Shown here piece after piece: positions 22,963 to 34,236 of a DNA stretch of 64,000 bases. The first letter of the stretch is position 1; the number at the start of each line of letters is the position of its first letter. The notes under the pieces are model-generated. The model made no database searches, was not told the DNA's origin, and saw only the letters and a program-made list of their open reading frames with translations. The DNA is from Diphasiastrum complanatum (taxonomy: Eukaryota > Streptophyta > Lycopodiopsida > Lycopodiales > Lycopodiaceae): NCBI GenBank assembly GCA_029204225.1, contig CM055103.1, positions 40,568,489 through 40,632,488 of the forward strand, written 5' to 3'. The position numbers and the translations under genes were made by a program.

Positions 22963-23455
22963 TAGTATCAGAGCATAAATGCTTGAACCAATGTTGAATC
23001 TAAGCATTTGTTTAGTTGATCCCTACATATAGTGTCAAGAAGTTTACATGCATAAACCTCCCTTGAATTTTCTCATGGATTCTCAATCGAAGTATGGTCT
23101 AAAGAGCAAAGCTCAAGGGGACGAATTACTATTTGTGGATATTCAAGATGAAAGTTGTGGTGATGGCTAAAAAAGTTTGGGAAATAGTCACAGGTATCGA
23201 CACAACATATGACAAGACATCAAGAATGGTTCCATGATTATTTGTCTAACAATACAAAAAAATTCATTCACCTTGGAGACAATAGCTCACACATGATCGA
23301 AGGTGTAGGTACTATCAGGCTAAATTTTTAGAATGGAAAATCCAAACTCATTCCAAAAGTATTCTATGTTCCAAATCTAGCAAATATTGTATTTTATGTC
23401 AGTAAAATTACTGATTTAAAACATAAGATAGAGTTTGGATCATATTCATGTAAGG
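22963..23455 (+). pseudogene. C1 copia gag and protease fragments
   Basis: After the primer site (22963-22974) and a short leader, a fragmentary frame at about 23110-23205 reads NYYLWIFKMKVVVMAKKVWE, the typical copia gag N-terminal pattern (NY..W...M...L). It jumps at about 23215 to a stretch with GDNSSHMIEGVGTIRL and KVFYVPNLAN (to about 23455), the copia region just after the protease active site. Stops interrupt both. Everything downstream is missing. Confidence 0.65.
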
Positions 23456-23725
23456 TTCTTGATATATTGAAGAGAGTTCTGATGGAGGAACAGATGAACA
23501 CAAGGACCTAATCTTTGGATGGAGAGAAGGATGGAGAAAAGAATGAAGTGTAGAATAAGTCTCCCGATATGGACTGCTACTAACTACCAACAAGAGCGAT
23601 CTCTTGGTATCAGGGTAGAAATTGTAAATGCCAAACAGAGTCACAGCTCCTGCGTTCAGGACGGACCACTAAAATAATTGCATGTTCAGAAAAATTTTGA
23701 GCACATCCATTGAAGATTATTGTTA
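23456..23725. other. Unassigned DNA between two copia relics
   Basis: No recognisable domain. It connects the broken C1 with the partial LTR of C2. Confidence 0.4.
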
Positions 23726-24400
23726 AATTGGTAGTGTATTTTTCTTTCTTACCAAAGATCATTCAAGTAGATTGAATCTTAAGGATCTGAAATCTTTCAC
23801 ATGGTATCAGAGCTTGTGTTTCAGGTTATGAAGGAGAAAATCACTCTATCAATGATTTGGTGAGGATATCAAGTCTAGAGCATGCTAGAGAGGATTCTAC
23901 ACCAAAATCAGATTTTTTGCTTTTGTAGATTGGATCTTTTGTAGATCAAAACACTAAATAGGTCAATATACTTGTTCAACTCCGATTTTTGAATTCACAT
24001 ACTGGATTTGGCCGATTTTTGGATCATTGGTTCAGCCTAAGTGGTGGCTTATAGATTGCATATCAAATTTTCAGCATTTGCATGTAGATTTGGAATAGTC
24101 AATTTTTTGTGATTTTGTCAAAACCCTAATTTTGATTGGATCTCTAGATAGTGAGGTTTCTGGACTTCATTTGGGTGTGTTTCACTCTTAGGAAGTGGCA
24201 AAAGTCATTAGATTGAGGATAGATCATAGGTTGATCAAGATTTTATGATTCTATGTGTTGATTTGCTTGGATAAGTGCTAGAAGAGAATTTGTGAGATAG
24301 TTTCAAATCTTGGTGATTTCTTTTGAAAGCATTTGTTGTTTTTCAAAGGAGTGCTTTGTGCATTGAAGCAGGTTGAAAGAGAAGATCAGGTCATTGCTAC

Positions 24401-24712
24401 ATGGCAACCTCAATTGGAGTCATGTTGGAAGCCAATGATAGGCTTACCTCAAGTAACTATTCATTGTGGAAAGTGAGGATGGAGTCACTTCTTGAGATGA
24501 ATGATGTTTTGGATATTGTCGTAGGCTTGGAGGAGAGACCAACAACACAACAAGATCAATTGAGGTATGACAAGAGAGCCAAGAAGGCTCTACACATGAT
24601 AAAGATGAATGTTACCAATGAACTTCTCAAGGAAGTTGGTAAGTGCACATCATCTTTCGAAGCTTGGAATTCATTGAAGAAGCTTTATGAATCCAAGTCA
24701 TGGAGAGAGTGA
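24401..24712 (+). pseudogene. C2 copia gag, N-terminal fragment
   Basis: About 100 codons from the ATG: LTSSNYSLWKVRMESLLEM (about residues 16-34), then ALHMIKMNVTNELLKEV and FEAWNSLKKLYESKS. This is the N-terminal half of plant Ty1/copia gag. It is cut at a TGGAGAGAG word that also exists in the LTR, so gag runs straight into LTR sequence and stops. A more decayed relative is at 62770-63010. Confidence 0.85.
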
Positions 24713-25043
24713 TCTTCTCTCTTCTCTATCTCATTTCATGCTTATACATGGTTCTCTTGGGTTCTGCTATCCATTAGTGCACTATCTTGGTGATTGCTTG
24801 CAATTCTATGTGTAGAATGATCTATATTTGTTATTTTTGGATCCACACGTGTGAAATACAATAGCTTGCTGGTTTTGTACGGACAACAATAGTACATAAT
24901 CATTTCAAGTTCTTTTAGTGTTTGCATCTCAAATTGTGTGTAGATGCTGATTTTTCTACATTGGTGAGATTGGTAGTGTATTTTTCTTTCTAACCAAAGA
25001 TCATTCAAGTAGATTGGATCTTAAGGATCTAAAATCTTTCACA
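24703..25043 (+). repeat. C2 3' LTR, 5' part missing
   Basis: Matches the reverse complement of 29576-29850 and of 63316-63600. It has CACACGTGTGAAAT near 24844. Only the 3' part of the LTR is present because of the internal deletion. Confidence 0.8.
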
Positions 25044-25325
25044 TATCTTGAAAAAGATTTTGAGATAATCTGACAGATTTGATTGATTTTTGTTAGTTTT
25101 TTTAATATCTCAAATCCAAATGGATCTTAAGATTGGTGATCTGAATAGCTTTTCCTGTTTGACAATCAAATTAGATTTCAAACAAGCAAAATCACTCCAA
25201 AACTAATCCTAAATGCAGATCTAACACTATTCATACAACGACAAGATGCCTAATGCAAGCTAACCATCCAACAAACATGCTGAAAATTGAAAATTGATGT
25301 AGCACCACAGCAACGACATCAAAAT
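25044..25325. other. Unassigned DNA beside LTR R1
   Basis: No gene seen. If R1 is a 5' LTR on the minus strand, this would be its internal side, but no standard primer site is visible. Confidence 0.35.
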
Positions 25326-26067
25326 TGTAGTGGGTTTCTTTCCTTGCCTAACCTCAATCCAAGATCTTAGTCAATCTAGCATCAAAGAGATGAAGTTAGT
25401 TGTCATGCATAGATTCATTCCCATGAGAGCGATAGTATAGTTCAGATTTCAACATGAATGGAAGATTCACATCTAACTCTAACATTCTTTAATCCTAAGC
25501 ATTAACACAAAATCCAGTAACACTAGATCCACAACAAGATAGCTTATCTTTCTCTCTCTTTCTTTCTCTCTCATAAAAAGTATAATAACATGCAATCCCA
25601 ATAACAATCAAATCCAACAATTAGCAAAACACAAATAAACATGAGAGATGGAGGAAAAATGATAAAAAGCAAGGACATTCGAAATCCATTTTACAAGAGA
25701 ACCAATTTGCTTTATTGAAATGAAAAAATGAGCATGTGTAGGAACTCGAGTTGGTTCCTTCTAATAGTAGAGAGGAGGACCCTGGCTCTGAATCCTATTG
25801 GTCCATTTCTACCTCTCTAATTATTCAAATTTAAAAAAGAGTGGGAACCATCCAAATTGGAGGGAAATCCAACTTTATTCACTAACTTGACATTTAGGCC
25901 CTACGACATTAAAAGTTTCGCAAAAAGGCCTAAAGTCCTTATATTGACTTGTAACTAATCAAATAACTATGTGATCATCAGGTTGGACTTACACACGTAG
26001 GGTGCCAAATCCGTCTCACTTATTATCTAGGGTTAGAGTTGTCTTGGGATCCACAAACTCTCCAACA
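25326..26067 (-). repeat. R1: LTR of family R
   Basis: The 742-bp block starts TGTAGTGGGTTTC and ends CTCCAACA. R2 at 39260-39928 is the same block minus about 75 bases. Orientation is taken as minus because R2 has a purine-rich tract on its right side. R1 is flanked on its right by AGACA and then by T2 pol sequence, and R2 is flanked on its left by AGACA and T2 integrase. Confidence 0.75.
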
Positions 26068-28260
26068 AGACATCTGCGAAGGTCTTCATTAGGTCCCATT
26101 TTATAAAGTACGTTATTCCTTATTGTATACGGTACAACCTTGTGTTGGAAGCTAAGACCATCTTTTGTTCGAAATAAAAAAGAAGAGGATAATTTTGATT
26201 ATGAAGATACTCTATTATGTCCAAATAAAACGAATTTTTGGCAGATAAAAACATAATATTCTCGTCAGAAAATTCATCACTTAAATTCTAAGTAACGGAT
26301 CCTGTATTTAAGCGAGATAAATAGTCTATGTTAGTGTGATACTTCCCTTGGCAAACTTCCACTTGATAATCAAATTCTTGCAAAATAAAGGAATATCCCA
26401 GCAAATAATGTTGAAACTTCTTCGCTAAAAAAATCATTCCAAGTCCTTCACGTTCCGTCGTCGAATAGTTCTTTTTTAAGATGCTAGATAATAGACAATA
26501 TAGTCCCATTTTTCATCATTTTTCTGACTTAGGGTAACTCCAATTGCAAATGACAAAACATCCACATAAACATGAAATGTCCTTACCTAATCAGGGGGTC
26601 TCAAAATTGGGGCGTCCAAGAGTTTCTGCTTCAGTAACTCAAATGATTGTTGACAATCAGCAAACCATTCATAGTAAATATCTTTCTATAACAAATGTGT
26701 CAGTGGTGTAGCAATAGATGCATGGTCTTGAATGAACCTTCTATAATAACCCACATGACCCAGAAATCCTCTGAGTTCTCGCAAATTTGTCGGCTCTTTC
26801 AAATTCTTTATAATTTCCACCTTGCCTTTATCGACTCCAATTTCTCTTTTTGATATTGTGTGTCCCGAGTAGTATTCCTTCTAGCATACCAAAGTAACAC
26901 TTCTCAGGATGGAGACACAGTGAAGTCTCTCTGCACCTCTGCGATGTCTTCCACAACTTCGAAAGATGTGTGGCTTCGAAGTTGTAAACACAAAAGTCCA
27001 CCATAAAAATTTCTAGGAATACGCATAGATATTCTTGAAAAATGATAGTCATCATTCTCTGTAATGTGGCTGGTGCGTTACACAGTCCGAATGACATCTT
27101 CTAATAGGCGTAAGTACCCCAATCAGTTGTGAAGTTGTTTTGGACTAGTCCTCTTCTCTGATAGATACCCAGTTATAGCCAGAGAATCCATCAAGGAAGC
27201 TGTATCTTTCATTACCAGCAACTTGATCAAGAATCACATCTATAAAAGATAGAGGATGATGATCTTTATGAGTCGTAGCATTAAGCTTTTGATAATCATG
27301 GCAAACCCGGATCTTTTTGGTCTTCTTTTTCGGAACAACTACAATTGGCGAAACCCATTCACTAGAACTGGATAGATAATTCCTAACTTCAAATATTTGT
27401 CAAGTTTGTCTTTCACCAGAAGTTAATACTTGGGATTTAGCCTATATTGACGTTGTCATATTGGTACCGCTCCTTCATTCAAGTCAATTCAGTGTTCACC
27501 AAATTTCTTGTTAATGCCTTTCAAATCTTCCATGGTCCAAGTAAAAACATTGTCATATTCGGTGAGCAGGTCCATATATTGTTTTTTCTCTTTGTCATAA
27601 GAGTTTAGAGATTAACAAGGATTTGTCTGGTATGACCTCTATAGAGAGAATGTCATTTGGATCAATCATACCCACTTTCATATTAGTGAAAGAATGTCTT
27701 TATATTTCTCATTGTGAAGGCTGAGCTTTATCTGCACTGTCAGATACTTCTGTCTCTTCAATCTCATAACAATCTAGATAATTTATTTCAATGTCTTCTT
27801 GTTCTGAAAATATATGAAGAGTATAAGACGATTGCTCGGACTTGAAGCTTGTATCTGATTGAGCAGCTTCTCCTTCATATCGCTCATGTTACCATGTGAT
27901 AACATGCTTGTGTAGCTTTCTTTGTTCATCATGCTCTCTAGTTTGAAATCGCAACTCCTTTTTCTTCCAATGAACACCGGTGTTTGCTTGATATAGCCAG
28001 GGTCTTCCAATAAGGATAGAGTAGTTGCATGTTCCGATTGGTCGGATGACAATAAAATTCATGACAAATGGTATATCTTGGATGTACATTGTGACTTCTC
28101 TCAGCTCACCTACAAGCTTTCTCCTTGTTGAGTCGGCCAGTTTGATCTTTCTCTAAGTAGGCTTGATATCAGTAAGTCCAAGTGCATGTGCCGTACCTTC
28201 AGTCATAATATTAATGCTTGACTCGGAGTCAATTGGTACTTTTTCAATTAAACACCCATT
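26068..28260 (-). pseudogene. T2 gypsy protease, RT and RNase H (damaged)
   Basis: Read on the minus strand from 28260, a protease region has VPIDSESSINIM (active-site Gly replaced by Glu in D-S-G), followed by YSILIGRPWLYQANTG (about 27960-28010). Next come RT pieces: EWVSPIVVVPKK and FLDGFSGYN (about 27200-27360), SFGLCNAPATLQRMM (about 27050-27090) and FMVDFCVYN where YxDD is expected. The RNase H part has NYSTTEREGLGMIFLAKKF and DYLSRL (26288-26509). Many frameshifts and stops separate the blocks. The RT resembles the Athila-like type. The sequence ends at AGACA beside R1, in the RNase H/integrase linker. The matching integrase lies at 38386-39259. Confidence 0.8.
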
Positions 28261-28500
28261 TGGATTATGTTTGCTCATCTGATAGCTGCAAAAATTACAA
28301 TTTTATGTTTTGCTATCATACATATTTAGTCATGTTTCTTGACATAGGTTGTGGCACCTACAAAACTACACTCATTATGTGTGCACAACAACACCTGGTA
28401 AAATACACGGGTTTCTACACAGTAGTCCGCCGACACCTACAACTTTTACATAGAACTGGACTAGTCGAACTACTCAAAGGGCGACTATTGTGACTTTTTT
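28261..28500 (-). other. Likely upstream edge of T2
   Basis: The minus-strand frame continues weakly from the protease side but no gag or zinc knuckle is recognisable. No other feature seen. Confidence 0.3.
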
Positions 28501-29575
28501 TCTTTTTCCGATTAAAGGGTAACCATTCCTGATCTTTTCTACATTCGAATGTCAAAGTATTTAAAGAACATTGAAGACCTGGCCATCTTCGATGACTTCA
28601 ACCATCAAGTTTATTCACTTAGCAAATTCCAAAATATATGAAGTTTGCGATAAGTCCATTTTACTTCAATGATCAACAGTTCTAACTACTTTGAAAATAT
28701 GCTTAATATCCCACGTATGGTTTTACTTCGAAGATCGATCGTTCTAACTACTTCTGGAAAACCCGAAGTATGAGAAGTATGCGAAATACTTCGAATATCA
28801 GTAACTCTTTTCAAAGAGACTGTAGAAATGAACTATTTTTTGCATAGTTTGCTTTTTTCCAAAAGGCAAAGACTGCGACAACTTCATCCATTTCAATGAC
28901 TTTGAGTCATTGGATTGTTATTCACTTTGTATAGATGTCGTTGTATATTATTTCATGACCAAGTACATAGTTTAAACTAAAGTAGTCTTGTAAAGTATGT
29001 GAAATACTTTGAATATCAGTCACTCTTTTCAAATGGTCTAAAGAAATGAATCATCTTTGCGACAGTATGTAGAAATGAACCGTTTTTGGCATAGTTCGTA
29101 TTTTTCTAGAAGGTGAAGAATGCGACAACTTACTTCATTTCAATGACTTCGAGTCATTGGACTGTTATTCACTTTGTACAGATGTCGTTGTATATCATTT
29201 CATGACCAAGTACATAGTTTAAACAAAACTAGTCTTGTAATTATAGATTAGTTAAATGATTTTTGTAATCGTTTTTCATGCTGTAACCATTTAAGTTGCT
29301 CTTGCTCCATGACAAGCATTCAATGTAATATAGAAGAAACACTTTTTCATATCTGTGTCTAACATAGATATATTCGTGTTGTGATTGATTACACTCTTCT
29401 ATTTACTTGTCTTAGTTCATTCACTCAATCTGATCAAATCACGGACGTCTTCGACTCCTCAGAATTTGATCAGACGACGACTGTGTTTGATGCTTGAGAA
29501 ACAAGCATTGTCTAGCTATCTTGCTGTACCATCACTTTAAATTCTATATTGAACCTTCACATTCAAATTGAAAAA
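28501..29575. repeat. Imperfect tandem duplication in LTR-like DNA
   Basis: Two adjacent units, about 28781-28998 and 28999-29245, share GAAATACTT(C/T)GAATATCAG at the start and GACCAAGTACATAGTTTAAAC near the end. The second has about 30 extra bases including TATGTAGAAATGAA. The region looks like an LTR or promoter-type non-coding sequence, but no primer site or second copy defines it. No coding frame is seen. Confidence 0.6.
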
Positions 29576-30180
29576 TCAGCATCTATACACAATTTGAGAT
29601 GCAAACACTAATAGAACTTGATCAAACTTGAATGAAATGATTATGTACTATTGTTGTCCGTACAAAACTAAAAAGCTACTATATTTCACATGTGTGGATC
29701 CAAAAATAACAAATATAGATCATTCTACACATAGAATTGCAAGCAATCACCAAGATAGTGTACCAATGGATAGTAGAACCCAAGAGAACCATGTATAAGC
29801 ATGAAATGAGATAGAGAAGAGAGAAGATCACTCTCTCCACGAGTTACATCCTTTTATAACAGGTCCAAACCCTATTTGGCCACTTGGCTTGCCCACCAAA
29901 ATGCTAACCCTACTAATTTTGGGTCTAGATTCAATGTACCCAACTTATTCAAATTGAATCTACTCAAACTCGCATTCTACCTTGACCACACTTTCAAAAA
30001 GTGTTTATTCAAATGACATTTAGACTAATGAACTTTGAAAAGTCAACCTCTAAGTCTAAAACAAGTTTTGGCCTCAATATGCCAAATATGGAAATATTGC
30101 AAAATGTGATGAAACTAGTTGAATCTTTCACACGATATAGAAATCTGATTCTTGAAAAGTGGAATAGATCTACCAGATCT
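29576..30180 (-). repeat. Copia LTR (C2 family), minus orientation, partial
   Basis: 29576-29850 is the reverse complement of the C2 3' LTR and matches 63345-63600. It contains TTTCACATGTGTGGATCC near 29686. Beyond 29860 it diverges from the 63-kb copy, so the right boundary near 30180 is approximate and the outer half may be other DNA. Confidence 0.65.
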
Positions 30181-30242
30181 GATCTGAGATAGTTTTGATT
30201 GAAAATATAGATCCAATCTCATTGTCTGCTTGATTTGAATCT

Positions 30243-30620
30243 GTGAAAATGGTTGCCCTTGGAGGTGCTCCTCAGGAAATCAATCCAATTATTATTAAAA
30301 GAGCACCCTATTTGGACCTACCCAAATACAATGGATTAAGAGATCCAGTTAGATTTCTTCATATCTATGCTGAATCTTGTGAAGTCTATGGCGAAAGTTT
30401 TTCTCAAGATAAACTTAAGTTTTTTCTTATGGCCTTAACAGGCGCAGCACAAGATTGGTACTATAATCAAGATGAAACCGAGCGTACAGATTGGGAGATT
30501 GTTAAATGAGCCCTTATCACATGGTTCAAACCTCAGAAGTTTATGGAAGACCCTTTCCTACTTTTAAGTAAAATTAAAATGGCAAAGCGAGAAATGGTTC
30601 GAGATTACATTAAACGGGTT
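30243..30620 (+). pseudogene. T3 gag (capsid part)
   Basis: It starts at an ATG and reads YLDLPKYNGLRDPVRFLHIY (about residues 23-42), AQDWYYNQ, then a stop near 30507 followed in the same frame by LITWFKPQKFM and VRDYIKRV. This is the same gag capsid domain as T1 (3657). The segment between it and the zinc knuckle is missing or scrambled. Confidence 0.85.
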
Positions 30621-30927
30621 GATGGAACCAGAATCATATAGAAGTACCGAGCAATGGACCAGAGCACCAGTTGGATGCTTTGCATGTGAAAAAAATCACA
30701 GAGTTGCAGAATGTCCAAATAAAGAAAAATTTGTACCATTCTGTCGTGACTGTGGTTATGGGCATTGCTATAAAGACTGTCCAGCAAAATCGAAGCCACT
30801 ACCAACTAAAGCTCTTGTAAATTTGATAACAATCAAGCAAAGACCAATAGCTCAAAATAAACCAAGTGATGATGGTCACCAGAGCACAAAAGCAGAAAGA
30901 ACCAGTAGCGAATCCAGTACCTGCTAA
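30619..30927 (+). pseudogene. T3 gag zinc-knuckle region
   Basis: Two CCHC-type knuckles are visible: CFACEKNHRVAEC (about residues 19-31) and CRDCGYGHCYKDC (about 42-54). They are followed by a Lys/Pro-rich tail. Zinc knuckles bind element RNA during packaging. The same paired arrangement, more damaged, is at about 46620-46780 (T5), and its second half near 43370 (T4). Confidence 0.85.
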
Positions 30928-31396
30928 TTCTATACCATTAACTGATATACCAATAATATTTGGAGTCTATCCAAATCTTCATACAGAAAAAAGAAGATAT
31001 CAGGATATGAGGTAGTGGACTAAACATCTACAAGAAGAAGAGGAGCTTGAAGCTGCTAAGGCAACAACCGACGTTCGTTCTTCACCATTGTAGCCACCAA
31101 CAAATTCACGTATAGATATAAATGATCAGCTGCATCATCATGAAGAATTCTTCAAGATGACTGAACTGGAAGCACTGCAAACAGAATTGCTCATGAATAT
31201 TTTGTCTAGTAAGATCAATATTTCATTGAGAGAGTTCCTAAAGTTGGTGCCAAAAGCAAAAAATAGATTAGCGCAAAAGTTAGCTCAAGCAAAACTAGAA
31301 GTCCATCAGGAGCCACTTTTTTGTGCCGGATTTGAAGAATCTAATGAAGTACTCCATGTCGGAGCAGCTTGAAAAAGTGAACATAAAAATATCACC
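30928..31396 (+). pseudogene. T3 region between knuckle and protease
   Basis: A frame of about 70 codons (31157-31372) includes LQTELLMNILSSKINISLRE and KLVPKAKNRLAQKLAQAK, Ala/Lys/Leu-rich and probably helical. It occupies the place of the T5 segment at 46900-47150. No known domain. Confidence 0.55.
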
Positions 31397-31770
31397 TTGC
31401 CGATACAGCATAGACAATTTCCTAAGGAAGTAGCTATGATAGATGGCGGTTCAAGAGTTAACATTTCTACAAGGCTATGTGCAAAATGGGGCCTCACAAA
31501 GATCAAGCCTATGACTTTTGTCATTAAGCTACCTGATCAAACGACAATTCGTCTGAGAGGAATGGTTGAAGATATACTTGTCAGAATTGTGGGAGTACAC
31601 TTCGTCATTACTTTCGTAGTAATGAACTTACCAAATGCACCAAATGTACCAAGTCCTATTGGGATGTCCATGGTTATGAGTTGCGCAAGTAATTCTTAAC
31701 TGGGGTACCAGGAAAATCACTTTTGAAAATCGTGAATGTGCAGTCAAAGTTGATCCTGCAACTTGGACTA
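31397..31770 (+). pseudogene. T3 aspartic protease
   Basis: The frame includes AMIDGGSRVNISTRLCAKWG (about residues 13-32), where the retroviral-type protease motif D-S/T-G is replaced by D-G-G. Then come the strand-rich MTFVIKLPDQTTIRLRG, VVMNLPNAPN and, in a shifted frame, the C-terminal part. Proteases of this kind cut the gag-pol polyprotein. T5 keeps a normal DSG at the same place. Confidence 0.75.
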
Positions 31771-32976
31771 TCAAACCAGTGGTTCAAAAAGAGGATGATG
31801 ATTTCTCAACAGCGGATCATACTTGTGACCGACCAGAGAAAAATTTGGGAGTTCACTATGATTCTCAAACGAATACTGTCACATATATGTGTCAACAAAA
31901 TAATCAATTATATTTGAGCGAGATTTCATTATTGGATCGAACCTTGGATACACTGATCACTTTTTCATTGTATGTGCTAAATGTAGCTTGGATATCAACG
32001 GAACCTATACCAGATCCAATTGAAGATGACCTCATTCTTGTGAGTCATGCCTTGACTTATGATGACAATGCAGAACTCGTGAATTTTTATGATTTAGCTC
32101 TCTTCCGCCATCACTAGTTTACCATTACTATCATCATGGCAATTGTGTTCAAAATGCATCCAAAACCAGTCTTACCGGTTTGCAGCCATTAGCCATACGA
32201 GCACGGATTGAAGGACTCCTTAAATTCGATCCATCAGTAATTTTTACATTGTCCGAAATCAAGAGATTATTATTACAGAAGAATTTTATTGTCCGAAATC
32301 AAGAGATTATTGTTACAGAAAGATTTTATTGTCATGCCTTAGGTTTGCCTATGGACGGCAGTATGCCTGTTACTAAGCCCGACTTCATAATGAGCAGATT
32401 CTAAATCATATGGATCTGACCATATTGTGAGTGCGTAATGTTCCTGATGAACCAACAATAAAACCACCCAAGGCAGTTATATTGAAGGAAGACAAGATCA
32501 ATGACGAAGAAACAGGCCAAACAACATTATAATATGGTCCTGAAATGGAAAAATCCTCCTCAAAAGATTGATTCAAAGAATGTGCCACCCTTACTGAATA
32601 AAGGCAAAGGGACAGTCAAGGATGATTCTACAAGTCAGAGTTCTAGCAAGACATCATTGTCTCGAAAGTCATCACCTCCACGATCAATTCTTGCTAAAAA
32701 GGCTAAACGAAGATCCAAGACTAGTCATTTCGACAAAGAACAAGCAGATGTTGTCCAGCATGATATGCCCAAACATTTAGAACGTTACACCCTGGATGAT
32801 GTGGTTATCATGTTACCTAAAGCACATCATGAACCTGAAGAACAGGTACCGGATCGAAAGATGTTTACGATGGCCCAGCTAGGACATAGCCAATGAATCT
32901 TGCTGAACCAGGAGAACCAAAAAAGATTGTACAAGTTGGATCACAACTTAATTCTGAATAGTATCAAGCACTCCGA
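31771..32976 (+). pseudogene. T3 protease-RT linker region
   Basis: Damaged coding sequence. The recognisable part is at 32760-32830 (LERYTLDDVVIMLPKAHHEP), matching T5 at about 48405-48470. Before it, 32501-32740 encodes a Lys/Ser-rich stretch. The segment 32140-32400 is open in pieces and holds a 40-bp tandem duplication. Confidence 0.6.
32251..32330 (+). repeat. 40-bp tandem duplication in T3
   Basis: Two adjacent, nearly identical units start GTCCGAAATCAAGAG (32251-32290, 32291-32330). The duplication shifts the frame by one base (40 is not a multiple of three), so it would itself break the polyprotein. Confidence 0.85.
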
Positions 32977-33426
32977 ATGTTACTTATTAAGTTTCAAGAT
33001 TGCTTTGCATGGACTTATCAAGATCTGAAGGGTATTCCGACATCAGTTATTGAACATACCATATCTTTAGTATCTAATGTAGTTCCAAAGGTTACAAAGT
33101 TCTATCGGTGTAATCCTAATGTTGCGGATCAAATAAAGAAAGAGCTTCAGAGACTGCTTGACGCTGATTTCATTTATGAGATCGAGCATACTGAATGGGT
33201 TTCACCAATTGTCATTGTTCCTAAGAAGAATGGAAAATTGAGAATTTGTGTGCATCTCAAGGCTTTGAACAAAGTGACGCGGAAGGATCACTTTTTGTTA
33301 CCTTTTACTAAAAGCATTTTGGATCGCCTTGCTAGAACAGAAGCTTCTAGTTTCTTGGATGAATTTAGTGGTTACAACCAGGTTAAGATTGCACCTACAG
33401 ATCGCAAAAAACCGCTTTTGCAATAG
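32977..33426 (+). pseudogene. T3 reverse transcriptase, N-terminal half
   Basis: Gypsy RT motifs in order: KKELQRLLDADFIYEIEHTE, WVSPIVIVPKKNGKLRICV, LKALNKVTRKDHFLLP and SSFLDEFSGYNQVKIAP. The stop follows KKPLLQ, and the frame resumes with a small shift at 33453. This is the finger and palm part of RT, with the first catalytic Asp region (here FLDEF). Confidence 0.85.
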
Positions 33427-33452
33427 AATGGGACACCTATGCTTACAAAGTA

Positions 33453-33911
33453 ATGCCGTTTGGACTCTATAATGCACCAAGTTTGTTCCAAAGAGTAATG
33501 CAAGTAACAATTGATTATATGACCAAGTGGGTTGAAGCCAAAGCTGTCAAAGTTGCTGATGTGAAATCTACGGCCAAGTTTCTCTACGAAAATATCATTA
33601 TCAGATTTGGATGTTCGATCGAGATTGTCATTGACTGGGGTACACACTTTGTTAATCAAACAATAAAGTGTTTACTGGAAGATTTTTTTGTTATACACAG
33701 ATTTAGTATTCCTTACTATCCAAGAGAGATTGGCCAAGCTGAATCTTCCAAAAAGATTCTCTACACTATTATGACAAAAACAATTGAAGCGAGTCGATCT
33801 GATTGGGAACATAAACTGTATGCAACATCATGGGCATTCAGAACCGCTTACAAAAGTAGTACAAATCAAACAATCTTTCAACTAGTTTATGGTCAAGATC
33901 ATGTCGATTGA
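33453..33911 (+). pseudogene. T3 in-frame RT-integrase junction
   Basis: The frame begins with RT motif MPFGLYNAPSLFQRVMQ and within five residues passes to integrase: DYMTKWVEAKAV (first catalytic Asp), IDWGTHFVNQ (second Asp, preceded by Ile instead of Ser) and YYPREIGQAESSKK (catalytic Glu). By comparison with T5 about 1.4 kb is lost, taking YxDD, all RNase H and the integrase zinc domain. The junction keeps the frame open for 150 codons. It cannot be active as RT, and integrase would lack its N-terminal domain. Confidence 0.85.
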
Positions 33912-34236
33912 ATTTTTAATCCCATCTTTATGCATAGTGACAATAGAACGGTTAAATGATAATAAGTCTTTACAACTACGTCATGAAGTGTTGCACAAAC
34001 TATGTGAAACACGATTGATGGCAGTTCATGCGTTAGCAGTAGAGAAAGCTCGCTGCAAGGCATGGCATGATCGTCGATTGCACAAAAAGGATCTGAAAGC
34101 AGGAGATCTTGCACTGATGTACAAAATCAAGCTGATCAAGAAAAAATTGAAGTTTACTGGTGAAGGCCCTTATAAAGTGAAGGAAATCCTGAACTATGAT
34201 GCAGTAATTTTTGAGAACGATTTGATACTCCGATGA
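33912..34236 (+). pseudogene. T3 integrase C-terminal domain
   Basis: In the next frame: LCETRLMAVHALAVEKARCK, then AWHDRRLHKKDLKAGDLAL and LKFTGEGPYKVKEI, the GPY/F type C-terminal module of gypsy integrase. No chromodomain follows, which supports a non-chromovirus lineage. The closely related T5 sequence is at 50990-51300. Confidence 0.8.

Larger units (their letters stand above)
23726..25043 (+). mobile_element. C2: deleted copia element
   Basis: The last about 76 bases of an LTR (23726-23801) are followed by TGGTATCAGAGC (23802-23813), a leader, the gag start and then most of a 3' LTR (24703-25043). The two LTR pieces share the end word AAAATCTTTCACA or its near variant. All of pol is missing. 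LTRs of the same family occur in reverse at 29576 and 63316. Confidence 0.8.
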
